This document shows, in pieces, positions 48,832 through 57,460 of a stretch of DNA of 64,000 nt. How positions within the stretch are numbered: position 1 is the stretch's first letter; each line of letters starts with the position of its first letter. The translations under genes were made by a program, and so were the position numbers. The notes below the pieces were generated by a model. The model did no database searches, had not been told where the DNA came from, and saw only the letters and a list, made by a program, of their open reading frames with translations. The stretch comes from Amycolatopsis suaedae. Its GTDB lineage: Bacteria > Actinomycetota > Actinomycetes > Mycobacteriales > Pseudonocardiaceae. The stretch spans positions 372,001 through 436,000 of the forward strand of contig NZ_SFCC01000004.1 of the NCBI RefSeq assembly GCF_004214935.1, written 5' to 3'.

Positions 48832-49692
48832 ATGCGGGCAGACGAGGCCAGGCGGCAACTGGCTGCCGAGCTACGCCGGTTGCGTGGCCTCGCCGGGATG
48901 TCCGGCCGGGATCTGGCGCACCGCGTCGGAATCAGCCAGTCGACCGTGTCGCGCATCGAGTCCGGACGGCTGCTGCCGCCGATGCCCGTGGTGACGGCGT
49001 GGGTGGAGCAGGCCGACGCCACGGAGGAGATCGGGCAGCGGCTCCGGACACTCACCGAAGCGGCCCACACCGAGGTGACGAGGTTCAGCACCGCGCTACG
49101 GGAACGCCCGCACCTGCAGGACGACATCAGGCGGCTGGAGGCCGCGGCCCGCGTGGTACGGGTCTTCCAGCCGTCCGTGCTGCCGGGCCTGCTGCAGACC
49201 GCGGAGTACGCCCGCCGGGTGTTCTCCCTGTTCCAGCTGCCCTACAGCGAGCAGGACCTCGTGTCGGCCGTCGCCGCGCGCATGGATCGCCAGCTCGCGC
49301 TGTACGGAACCGAGCAGCGGTTCGAGTTCCTCGTCACCGAGGCGGCACTGCGCTGGCGGCCCGGTCCGCCGAGCTTGCTCGCCGCGCAGCTGAGCCGGGT
49401 CCTCTCCGTCGCCACCCTCGCCAACGTGTCGTTCGGCGTGATCCCGCAGGACGCCGAGGCACGCACGTTCCTGTCCCACGGCTTCGTCATCTACGAACCC
49501 GGCGAGGAAGCCGACGACGCGCCCGTGGTCGCGGTCGAGACGGTCCACGCGAACATCACCGTGCACGCGCCCGAGGACGTCACGCTGTACCGGGACCGAT
49601 GGTCGCTGCTGCGGCAGATGGCGATCTTCGACCAGGACGCCGAGTGCTTCGTCGACGACCTCGCCGCCGAGATACAGACGGCCGGCCGATGA
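48832..49692 (+). CDS. XRE-family regulator, DUF5753 (Scr1-type)
   Basis: 286 aa; GAGGAGCAGG before ATG. HTH RRLRGLAGMSGRDLAHRVGISQSTVSRIESGRL, then DUF5753 (QPSVLPGLLQTAEYARRVFSLF; RFEFLVTEAALRWRPG; DAECFVDDLAAEI). Convergent with the DUF397 gene 49761, its likely partner. Confidence 0.92.
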   Translation: MRADEARRQLAAELRRLRGLAGMSGRDLAHRVGISQSTVSRIESGRLLPPMPVVTAWVEQADATEEIGQRLRTLTEAAHTEVTRFSTALRERPHLQDDIRRLEAAARVVRVFQPSVLPGLLQTAEYARRVFSLFQLPYSEQDLVSAVAARMDRQLALYGTEQRFEFLVTEAALRWRPGPPSLLAAQLSRVLSVATLANVSFGVIPQDAEARTFLSHGFVIYEPGEEADDAPVVAVETVHANITVHAPEDVTLYRDRWSLLRQMAIFDQDAECFVDDLAAEIQTAGR

Positions 49693-49760
49693 CCGGGCGG
49701 CCGCGAGGCGAGGGGGACGGGCGGGGGGAGCCTGCCGGCGGCTCCCCCCGCCCCGCGCCG

Positions 49761-49979
49761 CTAGTTGAGATCGAACTCCCCGGAGATCACCCCGAGGACG
49801 AACGCCGCCCACTCCTGGACGGTGAACCACAGGGTCGGACCGTTCTCGTCCTTGGAGTCGCGCACGGCGACACCGTCGATCCGAGCCACTTCGACGCACT
49901 CACCGCCGCCCTCGCTGAACGAGCTCTTGCGGAAAACGGCGTCGTCGACCCGGATCCAGTTCGGCCTGCCGTCGTTCAT
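49761..49979 (-). CDS. DUF397 protein
   Basis: 72 aa from ATG 49979 with GGAGAGGAGAAGGTC-like site upstream. FRKSSFSEGGGECVEVARIDGVAVRDSKDENGP...FTVQEWAAFVLGVISGEFDL is a full DUF397 domain. Pairs with the convergent Scr1-type regulator; divergent from the 50109 operon. Confidence 0.92.
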   Translation of the reverse strand: MNDGRPNWIRVDDAVFRKSSFSEGGGECVEVARIDGVAVRDSKDENGPTLWFTVQEWAAFVLGVISGEFDLN

Positions 49980-50108
49980 GACCTTCTCCTCTCCACCGGC
50001 GGCCCGTTGCCGCCGTGCGAGATCCACGGTCGGCGGCCGGACTGGGCGGACGACTGGGCAAGTCACTGGGCACGTGGCTGGGCAATTCCCTGAAAGGAAC
50101 CCGCGACC

Positions 50109-51716
50109 ATGGCGGACGACAACGGGCCGGTGACGTTCCGGCTGTTCGGCGGCATCACCGCGCACGCCGGTGAGCGGCCGGTCGACATGGGCAGCACGCG
50201 TGAGCGCTGCCTGCTCGCCGCGCTGCTGCTCAACAACGGAGTACGCGTTCCCCGGCACGAACTGACCGGCTGGATCTGGGACGCCGAACCGAAGAATCCC
50301 GGCGGGGAACTCGACACGTTCATGAGCCGGTTGCGCAAGCGACTGGTGGAACTCGGCCTGGACGGCGCGCTGGTCAACGAGAACGGCCTGTGCCGGCTGG
50401 AAGTCGCCGCCGAGTCGGTCGACGTCCACCGGTTCCGCGCGCTGGTCTCGCGGGCACGCGAAGCGGACGACGCGCAGGCGGCCGCGTTGCTCGCCGACGC
50501 GCTGGCGGTGTCCAGAGGCATCCCGCTCGCGGGCGTGGACAACCGGCGGATTGACGCCGTCCGGCACGGTCTCACGGAGGAGCGCTACAGCGCCGAAATC
50601 ACGTTCCTGCGCACCGAACTGCGGCTCGGCCGCCACCAGGAACGCGTCGCCGACGTCACCCGGCTGTTCACCGAACGACCTGATGACGCGACCGCGGCCA
50701 CGCTCGCCATGCACGCGCTGCATCTGGCCGGACGCCGCGGTGACGCGCTGGACGTCTACCGCGAACACGACGAGCGACGTTCCCGCAGCGGACTGGTACC
50801 CGACCGGTCCGTTGAGGATCTGCGCGACCGCATTCTGCGTGACGACGAGACGCTCCAGGTGGACGTCCCGGTCCCGCGCAAGGCCGATCCCGCCGTCACG
50901 CCGGTGTCGCGGACCGAGCTGGACCGCACGCGCGACGTGCCCGTTCCGGCGGAGGCGAGCGCCGTTCTGGACGAGCACGCGGTCGTGGTGCTGGTCGGTC
51001 CGTGGACCGACTGCCGGGACGCCGCGTTGCGGTTGCTCCGGGACCGGTCCCTCCACAACGGCCGCACATTGGGCGAGGTGCTCAAGAACTGGGCCCGGCC
51101 GGTGGTCGCCAGGCTGCCGGTGCCACCGGATGGGTGCGGATACTTGCTGACACTCAACGATTTCGAGACCGATCGCGCCGGTACGGCGTTCGCCGAGGAC
51201 CTGATCGTCCATGCCGCCCGCCTCGCGGAACGCCGGTCCTGGCTCGTGGTCACCGCCCGCCCCGAGCTGTGGCAGGACTGCCGTCAGGTGGCCGGCCACC
51301 TGACGGTGCACCTGTCGGCGGGCGGCCCGGAACGGGAACGGCTGGTGCTCACCGGACCGGACGGTGGCCGGTCGGCGTTTCCCCTGCAGGGCCGCGGTTC
51401 CGGGGTGACCCTGGGACGCTCGGCGGACGACTATCCCGATCCGGACATCGTGCTCGACACCGGCGTGCCGAGCCCGGTCAGCAGGCGGCATGCCCTGCTG
51501 ACCCGCGACCACGAGGGCTGGTGGATCGAACCGACGGGCAAGAACCTGCCATCGATCCGCCGTCGCGGCGAGACCGAGGCTGAATGTCTCGACAGGCGTG
51601 TCCGGCTCCGCGACGGCGATGTCGTCCTCGTCGACCTGAACGGCCACCAACGGCAGTGGCGGCTGGAGTTCCGCGATCCGCAAGCGACAACCACATCCCG
51701 AGGAGATGAACAGTGA
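50109..51716 (+). CDS. SARP/BTAD transcriptional regulator with C-terminal FHA domain
   Basis: 535 aa; GGAACCCG before ATG 50109. OmpR-like winged helix ~8-95 (RECLLAALLLNNGVRVPRHEL-like segment, RLRKRL), BTAD helical repeats ~100-240 (VDVHRFRALVSRAREADD; LHLAGRRGDALDVYREH), a central ~160-residue region of unknown fold, then an FHA domain ~410-500 with GRS, SRRH and RLRDGDVVLVD. Links transcription to a phosphothreonine ligand, presumably from the operon's own kinase. Stop overlaps the next start (GTGA). Confidence 0.85.
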   Translation: MADDNGPVTFRLFGGITAHAGERPVDMGSTRERCLLAALLLNNGVRVPRHELTGWIWDAEPKNPGGELDTFMSRLRKRLVELGLDGALVNENGLCRLEVAAESVDVHRFRALVSRAREADDAQAAALLADALAVSRGIPLAGVDNRRIDAVRHGLTEERYSAEITFLRTELRLGRHQERVADVTRLFTERPDDATAATLAMHALHLAGRRGDALDVYREHDERRSRSGLVPDRSVEDLRDRILRDDETLQVDVPVPRKADPAVTPVSRTELDRTRDVPVPAEASAVLDEHAVVVLVGPWTDCRDAALRLLRDRSLHNGRTLGEVLKNWARPVVARLPVPPDGCGYLLTLNDFETDRAGTAFAEDLIVHAARLAERRSWLVVTARPELWQDCRQVAGHLTVHLSAGGPERERLVLTGPDGGRSAFPLQGRGSGVTLGRSADDYPDPDIVLDTGVPSPVSRRHALLTRDHEGWWIEPTGKNLPSIRRRGETEAECLDRRVRLRDGDVVLVDLNGHQRQWRLEFRDPQATTTSRGDEQ

Positions 51717-52732
51717 CGACCACTTCGCCCACCCAGGACGCGGGGACGCCCCCGCGGAAGTCGAAGGTGTTCCTGGCGACCGGGGCCTACGCCACGATCA
51801 TCACGGCGATCGCGGCCCCCCTCGGCCTGTTCGACTGGCTACCGGTCATCGGTGGCCTACTCCGACGTGGTGGCGCGGTGAGTGGAATCGCGATCCTGGT
51901 GATGGGGTTCTCCCTGTGGATCCTGCTGTTCGTGCTGGCCAGGCTGAGCATCGCGGCCAAGGAAGGGCTCGCCGCCCGTTCTCTGCGTGCCGAGCTCGCC
52001 AAGGGGCGGCCGCTCGCCACGGAGTGGGCACCGTTGCCGGACACGGTGGTGGCCCAGCGGGTCGCGGCGTACCGGGCGGCACCCGGCAACGCCACCACGG
52101 CACTGGCGGCACGCTCGGAGCTGGACCACGCCCTCGGTGAACTGTCCTACGTGCCGGCCCGCGCGCTCGTCTGGGCGCTGCCCGCACTCGGATTCCTCGG
52201 CACGGCCGCGGAGATGTCCAGCGCGGTCGGCGGCCTGACCGGCAGCCTCGGGCAGACCACCGGGTACGCGGAGCTGCGCAACGCGCTGGTGTCCAACGTC
52301 ATCCCGCCGCTGGCAGACGCGTTCGGCGCCACCCTGTTCGCACTGGGCGCCGCTGTCGTCTGCCACCTGTTGCTGACCTGGACCACGGCACGGGAACAGC
52401 GGGTTCTGCTGGACATCGAGGAGGTGACGCTCGACCTCGCCGGGCCGCCCCGGTCGACGCCGGCCGCCTCCCCCGCACTCAACGGTGAACTGACCACGCT
52501 GACCGACGAACTGGCCAGGACGAGGGCACAGATGTCGATGTCGGCGACCGAGCTCGCCGGGCTCGACCTGGACAAGCTCACCCGCCTCGGACACCTGGAC
52601 CAGCTGGAGCGGCTCGCCGAGCTCACCCCGCTGCTGCGGTCGGTCGACCAGCGCCTCGACCGGATCCACGCCGAGCTGTCCCGGGACCTGGTGATCACGC
52701 GCCTGTCCGCACAGGAAGGCGTGCGTCGATGA
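51713..52732 (+). CDS. MotA/TolQ/ExbB-like proton-channel subunit
   Basis: 339 aa from GTG 51713. Two N-terminal membrane helices (FLATGAYATIITAIAAPLGLF; GIAILVMGFSLWILLFVLARL), a cytoplasmic loop, then the TolQ/ExbB/MotA core: ALPALGFLGTAAEMSSAVGGL, a short linker, and PPLADAFGATLFALGAAVVCHLLLTW. The C-terminal ~90 residues are a cytoplasmic coiled coil (LTDELARTRAQMSMSATELAGL; LDQLERLAELTPLLRSVDQRLDRIHAEL). Rare in actinobacteria. Coupled to the ExbD-like partner (ATGA). Confidence 0.78.
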   Translation: MTTTSPTQDAGTPPRKSKVFLATGAYATIITAIAAPLGLFDWLPVIGGLLRRGGAVSGIAILVMGFSLWILLFVLARLSIAAKEGLAARSLRAELAKGRPLATEWAPLPDTVVAQRVAAYRAAPGNATTALAARSELDHALGELSYVPARALVWALPALGFLGTAAEMSSAVGGLTGSLGQTTGYAELRNALVSNVIPPLADAFGATLFALGAAVVCHLLLTWTTAREQRVLLDIEEVTLDLAGPPRSTPAASPALNGELTTLTDELARTRAQMSMSATELAGLDLDKLTRLGHLDQLERLAELTPLLRSVDQRLDRIHAELSRDLVITRLSAQEGVRR

Positions 52733-53610
52733 CCGTGCCACTGGTGTACCGGCACCGGCGGACGCTGAACGCCGACCAGCCGGTCGAGCTGCGGTTCGTC
52801 GACATGCTGCTGATCATCATCGCCACGCTGATGATCGTGACGGTGGTGCTGAGCGTCGTCAGCGCGATCACCGGCAGCGGGCGACCGGACGTGGCACCGC
52901 GGGTGACCACCCGCGGCGTACCCGTGGCGCTGGCCGGGCAGCCGTACCAGCTCACGCTCGCCGTACAGGGTGGCGACGGAACCTACAGGTGGGAGAAGGC
53001 GGACGGCGTGCTGCCGGCGGGGCTGACGCTCGGCGCCGACGGCACCGTCACCGGTACCCCGGCGACCGAGCAGGCGACCGCGGTCAGGGTGCGGGTACGC
53101 GACGGCAGTGGCCGGGTCTCCGAACCCCGTGAGCTGGCCTTCACCGTACGCCCATCCGGTGCCGCGGCCGCGAAGCAGGCCAAGCCGCGGATCCTCGCCG
53201 ACATGACGTTGCTGGACAAGGCTGTCGCAGGGCAGATGTTCCAGCACACGTTCACCGCCGACGCGGGCGCCGCTCCGTACCGGTGGTCCGCGGAGGGACT
53301 ACCCGCCGGGCTCGAGCTGGCACCGGACGGCACGCTCGCGGGGCGCCCGGACGAGGCAGGCACGAGCACGTTCACCCTGACCATGACCGACGACGGTGGC
53401 GCCGTCGTCCAGCAGGCGATCCGGCTGACCGTGCAGGAGGCGCCGAAGTCGTGGTTCTGGGAACTCCTGGACACGCTGGCGGCGATCTTCATGTGGGTGG
53501 GGACGGCGCTGCTCGCGCTCTACATTCTCTGGATTTTCAAGGTCATCCTGTTCGGCCACAAGGGGGGAGTCGTCCCGGTGGTCCGCGGCGTGTTCGGAAA
53601 GAGGCAGTAG
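52729..53610 (+). CDS. ExbD/MotB-like subunit with two Ig-like domains
   Basis: 293 aa. Short basic cytoplasmic end (YRHRRTLNADQPVEL), a membrane helix starting RFVDMLLIIIATLMIVTVV with an Asp at its head, as in ExbD/TolR, then two He_PIG-type Ig/cadherin-like domains (PYQLTLAVQGGDGTYRW, LPAGLTLGADGTVTGTP; FTADAGAAPYRW, LPAGLELAPDGTLAGRP), and a second membrane helix with a basic tail (VGTALLALYILWIFKVILF). No OmpA peptidoglycan-binding domain. Forms a stator pair with the 51713 product by position and topology; this is inferred. Confidence 0.7.
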   Translation: MTVPLVYRHRRTLNADQPVELRFVDMLLIIIATLMIVTVVLSVVSAITGSGRPDVAPRVTTRGVPVALAGQPYQLTLAVQGGDGTYRWEKADGVLPAGLTLGADGTVTGTPATEQATAVRVRVRDGSGRVSEPRELAFTVRPSGAAAAKQAKPRILADMTLLDKAVAGQMFQHTFTADAGAAPYRWSAEGLPAGLELAPDGTLAGRPDEAGTSTFTLTMTDDGGAVVQQAIRLTVQEAPKSWFWELLDTLAAIFMWVGTALLALYILWIFKVILFGHKGGVVPVVRGVFGKRQ

Positions 53611-53612
53611 CG

Positions 53613-55289
53613 ATGGGCTTGTACGTAGGCATGGTGCTGTCCACCGGGGAGACGGTCGTGGAGGTCCGCCACGGCGGGTTCGCGGAGGTCGGAGTGCTGG
53701 AGGACGGGTTCGACGGCAAGCGGGTCGTGAAGCGGCTCAACGACGAGCACGTCGGGTCGCCCGGTGTCGCGGAGGCGTTCTTCGAGGAGTGCCGAGTGTG
53801 GGCCAACCGGCTCAGGAACGACGGCAAGAACAAGAACGCCGATCACCTGTACATCGCGCAGGCGCTGTTCCCGCTGAAGAACCTCGACAACCTCGGCCCG
53901 GTACTGTTTGTGTCCTATGTGGACGGCCCTTCGGTTTCCGCGTTGCTGCGCGACGGACGGCAGTCGCTGAGCCAGACCGTCCGGATGGGAGCGCAGATCG
54001 CCGCCGGGCTCGCCTTCGCCCACGAACGCGGGGTTCGCCACCGTGACCTGAAGCCGAGCAACATCCTGCTCACCACGACGAACGAGGTGCGGCTGGTCGA
54101 CTGGGGGCTCACCAGGGCCCAGCACGGAACCCAGCAGACGGAGGGCGTCCGGGAGTACTGGTCGCCGGAGCGCCGCGCCGACTCGTCGCTGGACTCGGCC
54201 GAGGACGACGTCCATGCCCTCGGCGTGCTGCTGTACGAGTGCCTGGTCGGCCGGTTCCCTCGCGAGGGTGCCGACGTCCGCGAGGACATCGCGACGGCGC
54301 AGCCACTCGCGCCCGCGATCGTGCTCGACACGGTGCACCGCCTGCTGTCCGCGGGCCGCCCCACGGCGGCGGAGGTGAAGGCGCTGTTCGGCGATTCCGA
54401 GCTGCTGGCCGACCTGCGCGGCCGCGAGGTGGAGCAGCCCTTCTGCCGGTCGTGCGGTTACATCGCCGGTGCGCAGCGGTGCCGGAACTGCCCGGTGTGC
54501 GACAGCATGATGTTCGAGCGTTACGCGCACCCGCCGCAGGAGGGCATGGTGCGCATTCCGCCGAGCGTCTTCGTGCACGGCCTGACCAAGGAACAGGCCG
54601 AGCAGGCGGTGATCGCCGCCGGACTGAGCCCCGACCCGCAGAACCTGCGCCTGCTGTACTCGCCGGACGAACCGCCGGGCGGCGTCTTCGTGCCCGGCTT
54701 CGACATCGACGTGACGCCGGTGACGATCCGGGCCTACGCCGAGTTCGTCGAGGCGACCAACTACCCGGTCGCGCCGGAGGTCGTGGCCGCCCACAACAAC
54801 CTCGCCGATCACCCCGTCGTGCACGTCACCTGGCGGGACGCGCTGTGTTACGCGCTGTGGGCGGGCAAACGGCTGCCCCGCCCGCTCGAGTGGGAGAAGG
54901 CCGCGCGGGGCGACAAGGACAACCGCACCTACCCGTGGGGCGACGCCTGGCAGCGAAACCGCTGCAACCACAACCAGTACCCCTCACGGGACTTCACCGA
55001 GACCAATCCGGTCGCCACGTTCGTCGCCGGTGAGGCCGACGGCCGTTCCCCGTTCGGGGTCGAGGACATGGCAGGCAACGTCAGCGAGTGGACCTCGCAC
55101 AGTCGCGGCGCACTCGCCAGGGGGCAGGACCGCGACTCCCGGGTCGTCTGCGGCGGCAGCTGGAGCGACCCGGTCGCGGTGTACGGCGCGGTCTCGATGC
55201 AGGTGTCCGCGGAGATCGACTACAAGAGCAAGGCGGTCGGCTTCCGCTGCGCCGCCGACATCGTCTACGAGGAGCGAGCCGTGCAGTAG
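53613..55289 (+). CDS. Ser/Thr protein kinase - zinc ribbon - FGE (C-type lectin fold) fusion
   Basis: 558 aa, ATG 2 bp after the previous stop. Kinase ~10-255: loop HGGFAEV, Lys in RVVKRL, catalytic HRDLKPSN (~144), DFG present as DWG, SPE for APE. Zinc ribbon ~275-300: CRSCG...CRNCPVC. FGE/SUMF1 domain ~330-550: PGFDIDVTPVTIRAYAEFVEATNYP, HVTWRDALCYALWAGKRLPRPLEWEKAARG, FGVEDMAGNVSEW, VCGGSWSDP, VGFRCA. The Cys pair used by true formylglycine enzymes is absent, so the lectin fold probably binds rather than oxidises. No membrane segment. Confidence 0.87.
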   Translation: MGLYVGMVLSTGETVVEVRHGGFAEVGVLEDGFDGKRVVKRLNDEHVGSPGVAEAFFEECRVWANRLRNDGKNKNADHLYIAQALFPLKNLDNLGPVLFVSYVDGPSVSALLRDGRQSLSQTVRMGAQIAAGLAFAHERGVRHRDLKPSNILLTTTNEVRLVDWGLTRAQHGTQQTEGVREYWSPERRADSSLDSAEDDVHALGVLLYECLVGRFPREGADVREDIATAQPLAPAIVLDTVHRLLSAGRPTAAEVKALFGDSELLADLRGREVEQPFCRSCGYIAGAQRCRNCPVCDSMMFERYAHPPQEGMVRIPPSVFVHGLTKEQAEQAVIAAGLSPDPQNLRLLYSPDEPPGGVFVPGFDIDVTPVTIRAYAEFVEATNYPVAPEVVAAHNNLADHPVVHVTWRDALCYALWAGKRLPRPLEWEKAARGDKDNRTYPWGDAWQRNRCNHNQYPSRDFTETNPVATFVAGEADGRSPFGVEDMAGNVSEWTSHSRGALARGQDRDSRVVCGGSWSDPVAVYGAVSMQVSAEIDYKSKAVGFRCAADIVYEERAVQ

Positions 55290-55290
55290 T

Positions 55291-55932
55291 TCACTGGCGC
55301 CGGCGCTTGGCGGCGTAGACGGCCGCCTCGGTGCGGCGGGTGAAGCCCAGCTTGTGCAGCAGCGACGAGACGTAGTTCTTGATCGTCTTCTCGGCCAGGC
55401 CGAGCCGCTGCGCGATCTGCCGGTTGGTGAGGCCGTCGGCGATCAGCTCCAGCACCCGGCGTTCCTGCGGGCTGAGCTGCCCGTACCCGGTGTCGGCCGA
55501 GCCCTCCTCGCCACGCAGCCTGCTCAGCACCGACGCCGTCAGGTGGGCGTCGAGCAGTGAGCCGCCCGCCGCGACCGTGCGCACGGCCGTCACCAGGTTG
55601 CTGCCGGAGACCTGCTTGAGCATGTAGCCTGCGGCCCCGGCCATGATCGCGCCGAACAGCGCCTCGTCGTCGGAGTAGGACGTGAGCATCAGGCAGGCGG
55701 GCGGCGGATCGACCACCGCGCGGATCTCCCGGCAGACGCTGACCCCCTCGCCGTCGGGTAGCCGCACGTCCAGGATCGCCACGTCCGGCCGCACCAGCGG
55801 AACGCGGGTGAGCGCCTCGGCGGCGGTCGCCGCCTCGCCGGTCACGGCGATGTCCTTCTCCGCCTCCAGCACCGTGCGCAGGCCGGTGCGGACCAGCTCG
55901 TGGTCGTCGAGGAGGAAGACCGAGATGGTCAT
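55291..55932 (-). CDS. DosR/DevR-like response regulator
   Basis: 213 aa from ATG 55932 (MTISVFLLDDHELVRTGL). Phospho-Asp in ILDVRLPDGEG, Thr/Ser in MLTSYSD, Lys in YMLKQVSG; LuxR HTH LSPQERRVLELIADGLTNRQIAQRLGLAEKTIKNYVSSLLHKLG is close to the DosR type. ATGA overlap with the sensor. Stop falls next to the kinase-FGE gene on the other strand. Confidence 0.93.
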   Translation of the reverse strand: MTISVFLLDDHELVRTGLRTVLEAEKDIAVTGEAATAAEALTRVPLVRPDVAILDVRLPDGEGVSVCREIRAVVDPPPACLMLTSYSDDEALFGAIMAGAAGYMLKQVSGSNLVTAVRTVAAGGSLLDAHLTASVLSRLRGEEGSADTGYGQLSPQERRVLELIADGLTNRQIAQRLGLAEKTIKNYVSSLLHKLGFTRRTEAAVYAAKRRRQ

Positions 55933-57446
55933 GTCGCGGTCGGTAGCGGGACCACCCATTCAAGAGTGGTACCACGGCCCGCGGAACCCTGTACAGACAG
56001 CGTCCCGCCCCAGTGGCCTGCCCGTTCGTCCAGCGCCCGCAGGCCGTCGCCGGACAGGTCGGCCGGACGGCCGTTGCCGTCGTCGGCCACCAGCACGGTC
56101 AGGACCTGTTCGGGCAGCGCCACCCCGACGTCGACGGACACCGACGACGCCTCGGCGTGCTTGGCGACGTTGCTCAGCGCCTCGCGCACGGTGGCGAGCA
56201 GATCGGCCTGCACCGGCGCGGGCACCGCGGCGTCGAGCGGGCCGGTGAAGCGCAGCCGGGGTTCGAAGCCGAGCGACTCGGTGGCGTCGTCGGCGAGCCT
56301 GCGCAGGTCCGACCGCAGCCCCGGCGGCACCACGGCCGGGTCCTGCAGGACGAAGATGCTGTTGCGTACCTCGGAAATGGTCTGGTCCAGGTCCCGGACG
56401 AACCCGGCGACCCGCTCGGCCACCACCTCGTCGCCGCTGACCCGGCTCATGCCCTCCAGGCCCAGCCCGATGGCGAACAGCCGCTGGATGACCAGGTCGT
56501 GCAGGTCCCGCGCGATGCGGTCCCGTTCGGCGAACACCGCGAGCCGCTGCCGGTCCTGTTCGGCCCTGGCGAACTCCATCGCCAGGGCCGCGTGCGCGCC
56601 GAACGTCGCCGCGAGGCTCACCTCGGTGTCGGTGAACGGGACCTCGTCGCCGAGCCTGGCCACCACCAGCACGCCGAGCGGCTCGCCGCCGACGGTCAGC
56701 GGCACGGCCACCGCGGAGTCCAGGTCGCGGACGAGCTGGGGAATGGACACGCTGGACTCGGCCTGCTCGGCGACGACGTGCTCGCCGTAGCGGCGCACGA
56801 CGACCGGCTTGCCGGTGGCGAACGCGAGACCGGTCGCGCTGCCCTCCAGCGACACGGTCAGCCCGACCAGGTGCGAAACGGCGGGATCGCGTGGCTCGAT
56901 GACGTCGAACGACAGCCGGGTGGGGTCGTCCGGCACGGGTCTCGCGACACCGCCCGCGCTGGCACCGGCGACCACCCTGGCGCACTCGGCGATCAGGTGC
57001 AGGGTGTCGTCCAGCGTGCCGCCGGACAGCAGCGCGCCGGTCACGTCGTAGGAGGCCTGCAGCCAGCGTTCCCTGCGGCGGCTCTCCTCGTAGCCGATGG
57101 CCCGTTCGATCACGCTGCTCGCCGCGGCCAGCAGGGTGCCGAGCGTCTCCCGCTCGGCGTCACCGAAGCGGGCGCCGTCCAGGTACAGCACGCCGAAATC
57201 GGCGTCCAGCACGGAAATCGGCAGCACCAGGGCCGACGGACTGGGATCACGCAGCAGTGCGGTGAACGCGTCGTGGTCGAGTCCCCCGACGACGTCGGCG
57301 AACCGGCCGCCGGTGTCGTGCACGCCCAGCACCGCCCTGGACGCTCCGGACAGCTCGCGGGCAGACTCGACGAGCCGGTCGAGGACGTCGGGCAGGCCGG
57401 AACCCCGCGTCACGCGGATCACCGCGTCGAGCAGGGAGACGGTCAC
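55929..57446 (-). CDS. GAF-domain sensor histidine kinase (DevS/DosT-like)
   Basis: 505 aa from GTG 57446. Two GAF domains (~15-140 and ~160-305), then HisKA_3 with ERDRIARDLHDLVIQRLFAIGLGLEG and HATPase with REALSNVAKHAEA and DDGNGRP. The His of DLHDLVIQ is the phosphorylation site. No haem-ligand His could be confirmed, so redox/gas sensing as in mycobacterial DevS is only a family-based suggestion. Pairs with 55291. Confidence 0.92.
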   Translation of the reverse strand: MTVSLLDAVIRVTRGSGLPDVLDRLVESARELSGASRAVLGVHDTGGRFADVVGGLDHDAFTALLRDPSPSALVLPISVLDADFGVLYLDGARFGDAERETLGTLLAAASSVIERAIGYEESRRRERWLQASYDVTGALLSGGTLDDTLHLIAECARVVAGASAGGVARPVPDDPTRLSFDVIEPRDPAVSHLVGLTVSLEGSATGLAFATGKPVVVRRYGEHVVAEQAESSVSIPQLVRDLDSAVAVPLTVGGEPLGVLVVARLGDEVPFTDTEVSLAATFGAHAALAMEFARAEQDRQRLAVFAERDRIARDLHDLVIQRLFAIGLGLEGMSRVSGDEVVAERVAGFVRDLDQTISEVRNSIFVLQDPAVVPPGLRSDLRRLADDATESLGFEPRLRFTGPLDAAVPAPVQADLLATVREALSNVAKHAEASSVSVDVGVALPEQVLTVLVADDGNGRPADLSGDGLRALDERAGHWGGTLSVQGSAGRGTTLEWVVPLPTAT

Positions 57447-57460
57447 GGCGAGCAGCGTAG

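Noticed and set aside
55929-57446. Haem-sensing DevS orthologue
   Set aside because: GAF domains are clear but the haem-ligand His could not be placed, so gas sensing is not claimed.
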